DNA of 64,000 nt, from NCBI RefSeq assembly GCF_030936135.1, contig NC_082595.1, forward strand, positions 111,864,334 through 111,928,333. The letters run 5' to 3'. The notes beneath the pieces are model-generated. The model was not told the DNA's origin and searched no databases. It worked only from the letters and a program-made list of their open reading frames with translations. Of the stretch, positions 1-11,000 are shown piece after piece. Position 1 is the first letter of the stretch; each line of letters starts with the position of its first letter. Made by a program: the position numbers and the translations under genes. This stretch comes from Gavia stellata (Eukaryota; Chordata; Aves; Gaviiformes; Gaviidae).

Positions 1-1100
1 CCCCCACGCCCCGACGCTCACCGGGGCATCGCCCGCAGCATCCCCGTCGAGTCGCGAGGCCTTTCCCCCTCTCCTGCAGCCGTAACCCCGAATCCCGCTG
101 CGTGTCGAGGAGCGGCCGAAGGAGGGGAAGGGGGATAACTATAACCGAGGGCCGGCGTGGCGCGGGGAGGCCGGGAGCCCAGCCAGCCTGCCGCCCCAGC
201 TCCCCGCCAGCTCTCTCCCCAGCCCTTGCGCACTGCCAGGTTGCAACCGAAGCGACGCGGAGCAGAAAGATGTCGCGATGCCTCCCTGCCCCTCCTTCGA
301 GGGCAGCCGGGTTGGGGGGCGATGCCCGTCGCTCCTCCTGTCTTCGCCCCTTTCCGAGATGCTTCGTTCCACGGGGATGGATGGAGAAGAGGCGCGGGGC
401 GGGCGGGGGGGGGCCGCCCCGGAGCCCACCGGGTGCCGCAGCCCGGGGAGCGCAGGTGGGGCCCCGCCGGCGGCGGCAGCGATGCGATGCGATGCGATGC
501 GCTGCGCTTCGCCCGGTCCGGCCGCCGCCAGCATCCGCCGGCGGCCCCCGCCGCCCGCCTCCCCCGCTCCCTACGCCCGGGGCCGCCCTGCCCCGCCGCC
601 CCCTCCCTCTCCGCGGGGCCGGGGCCGGGGCGGAGGCGGCGGCGGAGGCGGCTCCGGCCGCGGGGACATGGTGGCGGCTCGGGGCGGGGGGGGGGGATGA
701 AGGGGGGGCGGGCAGGGCTTCCCCGGGGCCGGGGGCGGGCACCCACCGCCGGCTGTGCCGGTACCGGTGCGCCCCGGTGCGTCTCCGCCCCCCGTAACCC
801 TCTCGGTGCCGGCTGCGGGGCGGCCCCGCTGCCGCCGGGGATGGGGAAGGCGGGCCAGCGGTGGGACCCCGGGGGGGTTTGTCCCCACTCCTGGCCCCCC
901 CCTCGGCCCCGGTGCTGCTTCCCTGCTCCCCAGTCCATCCTCCTCCTCCTCGTTGTCCGTCCGTCCCCCCCCCCAGCAGCTCGCAGACCCCGCAGCACCC
1001 CGTAGGGACCCCCACGTCTTGAACCAACTGCCTGCGGCCTCGCTGGGTGCCAGGGACCCCAACCCCAGGGGATGAGCAGGGTGCCGAGCCGTACACCCCA
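1..1100. promoter_or_regulatory. CpG island at the left edge, possible ADCY3 promoter
   Basis: The first kilobase is extremely G+C and CpG rich, with long C and G runs, unlike the sequence from about 1.1 kb onward. No reading frame in it resembles a known protein; the long frames on both strands are by-products of base composition. In the human order the ADCY3 promoter faces the DNAJC27 3' end, so a minus-strand promoter firing off the left edge is expected here. On the minus strand an ATG at 29-27 reads Met-Pro-Arg into a consensus donor at 21/20. The island is seen directly; the gene assignment is inference. Confidence 0.45.
481..506. repeat. GATGC pentanucleotide microsatellite
   Basis: Four near-perfect tandem GATGC units followed by a variant GCTGC unit, inside the left-edge CpG island. 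Confidence 0.7.
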
Positions 1101-2615
1101 CGCACCCATATAACCTTCTGGCCAGTCCTTTGGCCGGCTCCGCTCGCCCCATGGCCCTCCCCGGGGTCACAGCCACCTTCTAACATCCCCAGTAGGGAGC
1201 AGAGAAACCCTGAGGCATCCCCACTGCACGTCCCCCTTCATCTAGGCTGCCCAAATCACCCCCCAACCTGACTGTCACCCCACTGAAACCTCTTTGGAAA
1301 GTTCCCCCTCTTCCCTGTGTTTCAGCCACCGCCCGCTCCCCTCTTGCACCCCTCAATCTGGAAAAGCGGCTGCGGTTCAGAGCTGATGGAGATGCCCCCA
1401 CACACACTGAGAGGAGCCCTCCCCGATACCCAGGAGAACCACATTTGGCCCCACCGCACCGCTGCATGGCCGGAGGCACGGCTCTCCCACGCATCCTCGC
1501 CCCAGCGGCTCTAACGAGAGGCCATCTCAGCCGCTTTGCTGGGGGGAGTAAATGCTTCTGTGCAGTAATTAATACCAAAGTGAGAGTGCCAAAGCCACAG
1601 CTCCTCCGAGGCTTCGGGCATGCTCAGGGTTATTCCCATCCTGCTGCGGCTGAAGAGGAACGCAAGGGTGCAGGGAGGGCGCACGGGCTTGGGCTGGCCA
1701 GCATGGGACAGGGACACATCCTGCCAGGCCTGACACAGGGAGCCCAGGCCAACCCGTCCCAGGCTGGCCACGAGCCAGGCACCCTGGATGGGCCCTGGTT
1801 GGGAAGGTTCACTGGTCCAAAGGCCAGCAAAACTAGTCTGAAGGCCACCAAGGGGACCCAGCACTGGTTTGTGTAGCAGGATGGATGTAGCCTCATCTCA
1901 GGGGAGGGCGAGTTTCCCGGGCCCTGCCTGGGCACGTTACAGGGTGCACAAGCCTGAAGTGGCAGCAAGGAGCAGACCATGACTGCCGGGCACATGGCCA
2001 GACCAGAAATCCTCGAGTCCTCCCTGCCTGCCAGATACCACCGAGTGCTGGGAGACAGGCAGAGCACAGGCAGGCAGGTCAGGCACATCAAGGGAAGCCT
2101 TCCGTTCCCAGAGATCTTCAGAGGTGGCTCCTGGCTGCGTTTCTGGATGCGGAACGGAAACTCCCTTTGTTTGGGATTCAGATCCTGAAGCCTTGTCGCA
2201 AGACAGACACTTCAGCAGCAGGACTCACTCTTTGCACGAGGCAGGAGGATGTGGGACTCACAGGCCAGAGACAGAGCCTGGATGGTGACAGCCTTGCTGG
2301 AGGGACCTGGAGCTTGGGGTCTGGATGGAGATGGCATGGAGAAAGCGCACTACCAGGGCTGTTGGTGCAGAGGTGTGTGTGTGCGTGGAGCAAGGACAGA
2401 GCTGGGTGTATCCCACACTGTGTCCCCACTGCACTGTTCCCTTGATCCCTTACCCAGCTCCCACTCCTGCAGAGTTGATTCACAAACTCCATCATCACCC
2501 TCGAGGGCAGCTCTTCACCACCAGCCTCGGCCAGACCCGGCTGGGGAGGAGAGAAATGAGTCAAAGGGCAATTAAACATTAACAGCAGGCGGTCGCCGCA
2601 GGAGGACAGCTCACA
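1101..2615. other. Intergenic stretch between the left CpG island and the DNAJC27 3' end
   Basis: Moderately G+C-rich sequence with a short TG-rich run near 2375. I see no exon with splice sites, no RNA gene and no recognisable transposon. The short open frames here overlap on both strands and have no family resemblance. Confidence 0.5.
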
Positions 2616-2640
2616 GGGCTTCCTTTGTTCCAAAGGGGGG

Positions 2641-2646
2641 TTTAAT
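2641..2646 (-). terminator. DNAJC27: Candidate DNAJC27 poly(A) signal (ATTAAA)
   Basis: The plus strand reads TTTAAT, so the minus strand carries ATTAAA. It is the only AATAAA or ATTAAA hexamer I find on the minus strand between the stop codon at 4947 and this point. It would give a 3' UTR of about 2.3 kb ending near 2615-2625. Transcript data would be needed to confirm it. Confidence 0.35.
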
Positions 2647-3388
2647 TTATAAAAATAACACAACTTAGAAGGTCACCGGCATCGCTAGACATGACATACG
2701 TGTGTAATCGTCTCCAAACATCTGGTCAGCTCAGTAAACAGACAGGAGAAACCCGAAAACCAGTGGTCAGTCACCTGAGGAGCAAACAGGAGGGACGGTG
2801 CATGGCACAAGAGACCTGGAGAGCCCCTGAGCAGCAGGAACTGAGGAAGCCTTTTAAACTACTCCAGGAACTGAGATCTCGCCCTCAAAGTGAAGCACAC
2901 CATTCAGCAACAGGATTATTTACCCTCCTCAGTGGAAAAAAGATACAGAGAAATAGGTTTGAAGCCAGAATTAAGTGGTTTCCTCCACTAGACAAGAGGG
3001 GAGGTTTCCAGTGAACTCTATAGCATTATAAAATGCATGGAACAAGATCCCGTCAGTGTAACTCACCACAGCTCCAATGCCTGTCCTGCTAATGTCCCCC
3101 AGCCCAGTTTTTTATACATCTGGGAGAGGAAAAACGGAGCTATTTTAAACATTAACCTTTTGTAGCAACATCTCCCCTTGGTTATTTCTGCATCAGAGGA
3201 GCAAAAAGTGCTTCCCAGCAGGACAGCTTATTTCTTCTTCCCGGCATCCCAGCACCAAAAACCAGAGCAAGAGCAAAATGATACTGGCTTTAAAGTCCCT
3301 CAACACTTGCTGCCAAAAAAAGGGAGGGCTCTACTGTTGATTTATGATATATTTTGAAGGTGAAAAATGGAAAAGCTGCCTTGAAGTG

Positions 3389-3403
3389 AAAAAAAAAAAA
3401 AAA
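3389..3403. repeat. A15 homopolymer
   Basis: An uninterrupted run of 15 A on the plus strand within the probable DNAJC27 3' UTR. Confidence 0.8.
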
Positions 3404-4946
3404 GGTATTGCACTGACCATAGGAGAAAACACTTTCGAACAGGATACCTGCGGGGTAGGGTAAGGATCCATACACACACACTCAGCGGCTTTCATTTCAT
3501 AGCTTAGTGTCCTGATCTTCCCTGCCAAGCTCATAGAGCAGCAAGGAAATAAAACTGGGTCCTGACAAAACCACGGGATCCCAAGGGCTCTCCTCTTTGG
3601 TCCCCCTAAGAGCCTGGCAGCCATCACGGCTCTGAGCTCCCTCAGGATCACGACAACCAGATCCCAAGCCTCTGTAAGCACTTCTTGGGGTAACCAGCAA
3701 CGCTCCCCTCTAAATCAGCAACACTATTCAAAGAAAACAGCAGCTGTGACTTCGAGGGAGCAACCTGCACCCACCTGCTGATCAGCAACCTGTAACACAA
3801 TCAGCGAAGCGGGGTGACATGTTGCTGCTGTGAGAAAAGAGGGTTGGGGGAGAACATGCCCCCTCTCCACTGCTCACCTGAGAGCACCGTGGGGTCAGGC
3901 AGATCACAGCTCTGCGGTGTGGGCAAAGCTCAGGAGACAAGGCTGGGTGAAGGGAGGAAGGGCAGAGCTGACAGGCAGCCATGTCGGGTGCTGAATTGCC
4001 TCCTCCTTGGGTCAGCACCCTCCTCCTGCCTGTAAATAGCCAGGGCCACCCACAGCTGAGGACGGTCCCCCACAGGGGCTGGTGGCACCTACCCAGAGCT
4101 CGCCAGCATGGTGCACGCAGAGGGCTGGGAGAGAGGGAGCACATGGCTTGAGTGCCTGCAGCCTTAGGGGCTCTTCCTGACGAGTTGAGCTCAGGGAGAT
4201 GGACGGAGGCAGTGGTAGGAGACTCTGTGCTGTGATAAGGAGGTGGGTGCCTGGGGGAGAGCCCTAGTCCTGCCAAAGGGACTGTCCTTGGCACCATGAC
4301 AGCTTGGGGAGGAAGGGGACAGGCCAGGGAAGACGGGGACATGCTTGGAGCCAGTTTATCATTGCTGAGTGTCAGCCAGAAGGAGCCAGCTTTGCCTGGG
4401 GAACTGAACTGCCCCGGTGCTCGGCAGCGCCTGCGTGGCTTTCAGCATGGGCAGCCTCGCAGAGGCAGCTCCAGGATAACCCAGAAGGACTGACAACCCA
4501 CTGCCCTTCCTGGGCATCCTCCACCCACGACACCAATGCTTTCAGCTGCAGCAGATTTCAGGTCACATCTTGCTCTGCCCTCTCTGCATCCACAGGTTAG
4601 AGCCACACATCCAAATCCCTCCACGGCTGGTAACACCCACGAGGTGTAACACAGCCGGGAAGGTGGGGACCTCGCTGCTTTCAGCACTTACGCCAACCAC
4701 AACCTGAGGCCATGGATGCAGGGAGGGTTCTGGGGTCCTTCTCCCCTCCTCAGCACTCTGCCCCCTTTCCACCACATCGCAAATGCACCAGTCGGGTGCA
4801 GTCCTGCTTCCACGGCTGGTGCTGGAAGTGTCTGTGTCCATGCCAGTGGTAAGCGTGAGGAGGAGAGGGGTCCCCCACGGCCGTACGGCTGCCTGGGAGC
4901 TAACTGGGAGGAGGGGAAGGTTTCCAGCTCCGAGTGGCTCTGTTCC

Positions 4947-5079
4947 CTACTTGATGTTTTTGAGAAGTGCGGTCCGGGCGTTCACCACTGCTTTGAAGGC
5001 GTCCTCACTGCCAGGAGCCACACACTTATCAGGGTGGAGCAGCACAGCCAGCTTCCGATAAGCTTTGTTCACTTCGTCC
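4947..5079 (-). CDS. DNAJC27: DNAJC27 coding exon 7 and stop
   Basis: Residues 230-273 and a TAG stop (4947-4949). It carries J-domain helix II, the HPD loop (LLHPDKC) and helix III ending in ALLKNIK. Acceptor CTAG. Confidence 0.96.
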
Positions 5080-8000
5080 CTAGGAGACACGACAAGAGTG
5101 AGGGGACTCACGCAACACACAGCCCGGTTCAGCCTTTCCCCCAGCTGGCAGAGCACAGCAGGGCCAGGAGCTCCCCCTGTGCTAAACACCCCTGTGTAGA
5201 CACTTTTGAACCCTTCCTGTACTGGCACTAAGGGCCTCCAGGTTTTGGAGGTGATGCTATGGAGGAAGAGCTGAAGAAAAGCACAAGGGGCACTTCTCAG
5301 TGCAGCACGAGCAGAGAAGGGGAAGAACCCCTCTCCTGGGGCAGATACACCCTCTCCACCATGGGACTGCACGGGCACGAATGCTCCCATCATGCTGGAC
5401 ACGTGCCTGCGACACGTGCCTTGATATGCTGAGTCTCTAGCACCACGAGAGCAGAAAGCTGGGAGACAGCGTGGGGGCACACGCACCCTGACTCAGCTTC
5501 GCATCAAACCGCCTACGCACTCCGGGCGAAGGCATTGCACATCACTTCAGCCCTTTAAGCCTTGGGTGTCTGGTCCGAGCCAGACATCTCGGCTCCAGCT
5601 ACAGGCTGTGGAGAGAGGGGGGCACCTCCTGAAGGAGGTGAGTCTGTCCGTGCTGGTGATCACAGCACAAACTGCCCTGCAGAGCTGCTGATCCCTCCCC
5701 ACTGATGAGAGGGGGCTGGAGGAGGGGTTAGGCTCAACACCTACATTTCAGAGAGCTAACGGGAGGATGTACGAGTCCCGAATGATATACGTTATCCAAA
5801 AATTCACTCTCCAGCCCCTCCATAAGGGGTATACAAGGATAGTCCTCGTGTTTCAGAGAGAGGAAATCAAGGCATAGCTCTGGGAGCTTGTTTTAGCTGC
5901 CCAAGTCATGCAGCAGAACTGGGAGATTCTATATCCAACCTCTTACACAGGCAATGGCCAATTCTGCCTGGCTAGAGGTCCTCCGAGGAAGACAACAGAA
6001 AGCTTGTCTTGTGGGAGTACCGTTTCCAGGTGGAAGAGCTGTAACATCAATCCCTTTTTGATAATGTGGGCAGCAGCCTTACAGCAGCTTAAAAGCTTCT
6101 CCAGACCTGGAGAGCAAGGAAGGTAAAGCTGGAGCTGCTCCAAACATGTCTGGCAAGGGAGTGACCAGGGACGGCTCAGCCTGGAGGCAGGATGTAAGGC
6201 CGGGCAGCTGGCAGGGCTGAAGATCTCATGTTCATCATTCCCCCCTTGCCTCCAGCCTGGCTTGTCTGTTAAAAGGGGAAATTTGGTGCTCAGGACAAAG
6301 GGTTTCTTTTGCATTGCCTCAATTTTGTGGGTAGATACAAACTGCTTGTACCTGGCTACTGTATAAACCAAGGTGAGCTTATCAGCAGGCAGGTCACTAA
6401 AAGATCACAGATGCAACAAGCCTGCTGGGTCAGAAAGATTACAGCCAGCCAGGCAAATGCTGAAGTCTCCCTCACCTTGTGGCTCCAGGTTTGACCCCCA
6501 GTATGTCCCAGCTGTCCTTGCTGTTGCGGATCCTGCGAATGGCATCTGCCTGCTCTTTGGTGAAGCCGACCCCCATGCTGGACGGGGGACGCTTTCCGCC
6601 GTTGTCACACAGGTCGATGATGGCAGAGTAAAAAGTCTGCGGACATAGGGAAGGACTTAGCGGGAAGGAACGGTCCTCAAAGGCGGCGGCAGTGCATAGG
6701 AGACCCCCCTGCCCTTGCTGGCTGCAGGCTCATCCTCTGAAGCATGGGGGAACATTTGGACAACTGCTGAACATCCACTCCCCACTGCCTGGGACGTTGG
6801 GGGCTGGGATACCCCAGATCAGGGGCAATCGAGTCCCTGCAAGGACCATGGGACAGACTGAGGAGGAGGCCAGGCCCCACATTTATCTCAAACCCCCTTC
6901 AGTTCAGTACTAGACCTGAAAAAGTGACATGGGCATCTCTGCATCATGCTCCCAGTGCATCAAGAGGGATCATCAGTTCTGAGCAACGCAATGCTAGGAC
7001 TGGGAGGACCAGTACAGACCCTGAGCTAAACAGCTACAGCTTTCTCAGGGTGGCATTTCACTGGGAAGACACCTCTGGGGCAGAGGGCCAAGAGGTTTTG
7101 TGAGATCCAGACAGTTCAGGAGACATTCTGCCATCAAATCCTGGCTCTGTGTGGTATCTGTGTGCTCACTACCTTCATTACACCTCACCTGAAACATCTC
7201 GTTGATTCCCTCTCCTGTTTGTGCTGACGTCTCAAAGTAAAGAAAGCCCCGGCTCTCTGCCCAGAGCCGCCCCTCGCTTTCATCCACGCTGCGGTGCTTG
7301 GTGCAGTCGATCTAGATGGTGAGAAAAGGCAGAGATCAGAGCTCAGCCAGGGTCTGCAGCAGCAGCGGGAGGAACACAGCTCCAAGGCCGATCGTCTAAC
7401 AGTGGGTAAGGAGCATGTCTGGTTGGAGAGGCTGTTTGCTTATCCTGAGGGATGGAGGCAGCAGGGAAAGAAAGCACAGAAAATGCAAGTGAAAAGGCCT
7501 TTGAGAGTTTATCTAGTCCAGAGACAATGTCACCTCTACTTAATCCCTTCCTGACTGATGTGTGGCCACCACAATCGCAAAACCCCCTTGAAATGTGGTC
7601 TCCAGTGCTCCTCACACACACGTCTGGCTCTTACAAAGTCTTCCCTACAACCTAACATTTCCCTTGCTGCAGCTGGAGCTTAACAGCTTGGGCACACGCT
7701 GGGAACACAATAAGCCCTGAGGGCCGGAGACCAGGACTGCACCGCAGCCTGGCTCCCCACCACAGCCCACCTTGTTCGCACAGACCACGAAGACAATGTT
7801 CTCCATGTTCCCATGGGGACCCAGCTCCTGCTTCATCTCGGCCAGCCATGCGTCCAGTGCGTCGAAAGACTCCTTTTGTCCGACGTCGTAGACCAGGATG
7901 ACCCCCTGCGTGTCCTTGTAAAACTCGTTCCTCACCTGCGGGGACAAAGGCAGGGCGCTGGCACCAGGCTGAGAGCACATGGCCCAGCAGATTTGTGGGA

Positions 8001-11000
8001 TCACCACTTACCTGGCACCTATTTGGTTCTGTGATAAAAATCTCATCTCCACTCAAACAGAAGATCACAGAAAAAGGACAGATGGGGGAACCCAAATAAT
8101 ACCCTGACTGCACCGCCCCCAGACTCATTGCAGGTGTGCAATCAGCCCATAAAAGATTCATCTCCATGCTCACAAAAAAAGCACAGAGGCATAACGGCAG
8201 ACAAGGTGTCAAACCAACTCCTGGGGAGACTGGAAGGTCTGGGAGTTGACCGAGAGATCTGTTTGCATGTGTGTGTGTCCCTGTGTGTGAGGCAGCAGGG
8301 CAGAGAGAGGATCCAGGGCCTGGATCTGACAGACTCCATGTCTAAGCCCAGCTACTCAAGGGGTCCGCAGGATGTCTGCCTGTGCATGTAGGTGTGCATA
8401 AGGGGGTCTGTACCAGCAGCTGGAGCGGGGCTGCAGCCTCCGGGGCTCATACACCCAGTGCCAGCGACTGGGGAGACCAAGGATCCCCAGGACAGCTGCT
8501 GGATGAAGGTCTAAGGTCAGCTACAGAACAGATATTGGAATAGAATAGACTATTTCAGTTGGAAGGGACCTACAACGATCATCCAGTCCAACTGCCCGAC
8601 CAATTCAGGACTGACCAAAAGTTAAAGCATGTTATTAAGGGCATTGTCCAGATGCCTCTTAAGCACTGACAGGCTTGGACCATCGACCCCCTCTCTAGGA
8701 AGCCTGTTCCAGTGCTTGACCACCCTCTCGGTAAAGAAATGTTTCCTAATGCCAAGTCTGAACCTCCCCTGATGCAGCTTTGAACCATTCCCAGGTGTCC
8801 TATCACTGGATCCCAGGGAGAAGAGCTCAGCACCTCCCTCTACACATCCCCTCCTCAGGAAGCTGTAGAGAGCAATGAGGACATCCCTCAGCCTCCTTTT
8901 CTCCAAACTAGACAAGCCCAAAGTCCTCAGCCACTCCTCATAGGACATTTCTCCCAGCCCTTCCACCAGCTTTGCTGCCCTCCTCTGGATACATTCGAGT
9001 AGCTTAACATCCCTCTTAAATTACGGGGCCCAGAACTGCACACAGTATTCAAAGTGAGGCCGCACCAAGGCTACATACATGCCAAGCATCAACAGTATAT
9101 TTATAATTAAGAATTGGTATGCATTGCACTGTTAAAACAACAGGATTATACTGGATAAACATTTAATGTTCCTTTCTTCCATTCCTGGGCCCACTTTATT
9201 ATTACTTTGTTTATAATTTAAAATAAATGTGATTAGCAGTGAGCACAATCACTCCTTTGTGCCTGCTCTCCAAAATGGATGCTGTGGTCTATGTGTCCAA
9301 ATCCTAAAGTTTTAGCCTGCAAGCTCCATTTTGTAAATAGTACTGTTTATTACTTGTATAGCAAATAATTTTAGAATAGAACAGAGTAGAATATTTCAGC
9401 TGGAAGGGACCTACAACAATCATCCAGTCCAACTGCACGTGTTTTACAGCACTTTGGTCACAGATTAGGATGCCAGTATGCTACAAATGCCCAAGGCAAG
9501 CTCCAAATATTTCCCAATCTGAGTAAATTTAACCTCAAGATGGCCAGATTTGTAAGCACAAGGAGCCACTTTGAAATAGGGCTACCAACATGAGTAGTAG
9601 CTTGTAAAAGCCAAACCTGACACTCATGGTTTATGAGCAAGTTGTTGAGTTACTCTTTCCGAGTTGTTTGTGGCTTTATAGGTTCCAGTTTTAATCATTT
9701 TGTTTTCCTTCTGATCAGCCAGAGAGACCAGAACAAGGCCAGTGGTGCTGCCTATGCCAGCACCGACTGTTTCTGTCTGTGTTGACCTGCACAGCCATGT
9801 GTATACGTATATATGTCTTGTACAGGTCTGCCTGTGTGTGCCTACTGGGGATACGCACTCAGCCTCGCTACTGGTTGGACCTCGGAGCATGGCGCTGTGG
9901 CAGCCTCACCTCCATCGGGCTCCTGGATTTGGCAACCCCTAGCAGCAGGGAGTCTCTGCTCACAGAGAGGCAGCGAGGGTTTCCAGTGCTGGCCTGCGTT
10001 AGGTGTCCGTGGCTGGAAAGAAGGGGGCGTACTATAGTGGAGGAAGCTCCTAAGAAATGTATCTTCAAGTTTCCCACCCCCAAACCAAATTTCAGGTAGA
10101 TGTGAGGAAAGCTGACAGGTGCCAAACGCTTCTGAGACGGGTCGGCTGAGGGCAGCCCTGCCGTGTGCTGCCCAGAGCCGGGTCTGCCTTACCTCATAGA
10201 AGAACGGGTGCCCCGCCATGTCAAAGATGTTCACCTTGATCTCTCGGTCTCTGATCTGCACTCTGAAAGGAGAGGTTGGAAATGCTTGAGAAGGCTCTAG
10301 CTCAGCCCTTGCACAGGCTGTGCCCCCGCAGGAACACCCCTTATCTCTGCCAGTCCTCTGCAGAGAAAGAGCTGGGTGATTGGGGACTGAAAAATCGGTA
10401 AGAAGTTCCGAGTGCCGGGGTTTAATGGCCAGAAAACTGCCCTTAGAGCCAGTCAGGCAAGAAAGATACCACCAGCTCTGGGTGTAACATGATAATGGGG
10501 AGCTATGCTACCAGAGGAAGGCAGATTATGCAGATTATCTTATTATTAAAGCAGAAATGCAGATTATGCCGTGGAAACTAAGCAGCCTTGGCAGAGCTAA
10601 GCACACCTGGCTCAGGGCAGTGTGGTCACTCAGGAGGAGCGGGAGGTGGGACAGACCCACTGCACCTCTTCCCTCTGTCCCTGAGCAGACCAGTGCCCCC
10701 CGCAGCAGGCACCTCGCCCAGCCCCTGGCAGACCCATGCCTGCTGTCTGCGACTGCGCGGCTCAACCCACTCTCCCAGAACTCGTGGCTCCTCACCGCGA
10801 AGGCACTTACTTTGTGACACCGTAGTCAATACCAATAGTCGCCAGGTATTTGGGAACGAACCTCTTCTCACAGTAACGCTTTATAATGCAGCTCTGGGAG
10901 AAAAAAAACCAGGGAGTCTCAGTAGGATGGCACCATGCACCATAATAGCCACATTAATAAGGAATTCACCAACAGTCCCCAGCCAGCCAGATGGCTGCAG

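Larger units (their letters stand above)
2620..4946 (-). other. DNAJC27: Probable DNAJC27 3' UTR
   Basis: A non-coding stretch follows the DNAJC27 stop codon on the minus strand. It contains a 15-base A run (plus strand, 3389-3403) and several AT-rich patches, and shows no splice-flanked exon. Its left limit rests only on the ATTAAA hexamer at 2641-2646. Confidence 0.4.

Noticed and set aside
18-1176. Long open frames on both strands at the left edge (up to 363 codons)
   Set aside because: They overlap in several frames, are Pro/Gly/Arg/Ala rich, and follow from very high G+C, which removes stop codons. No family motif is present.
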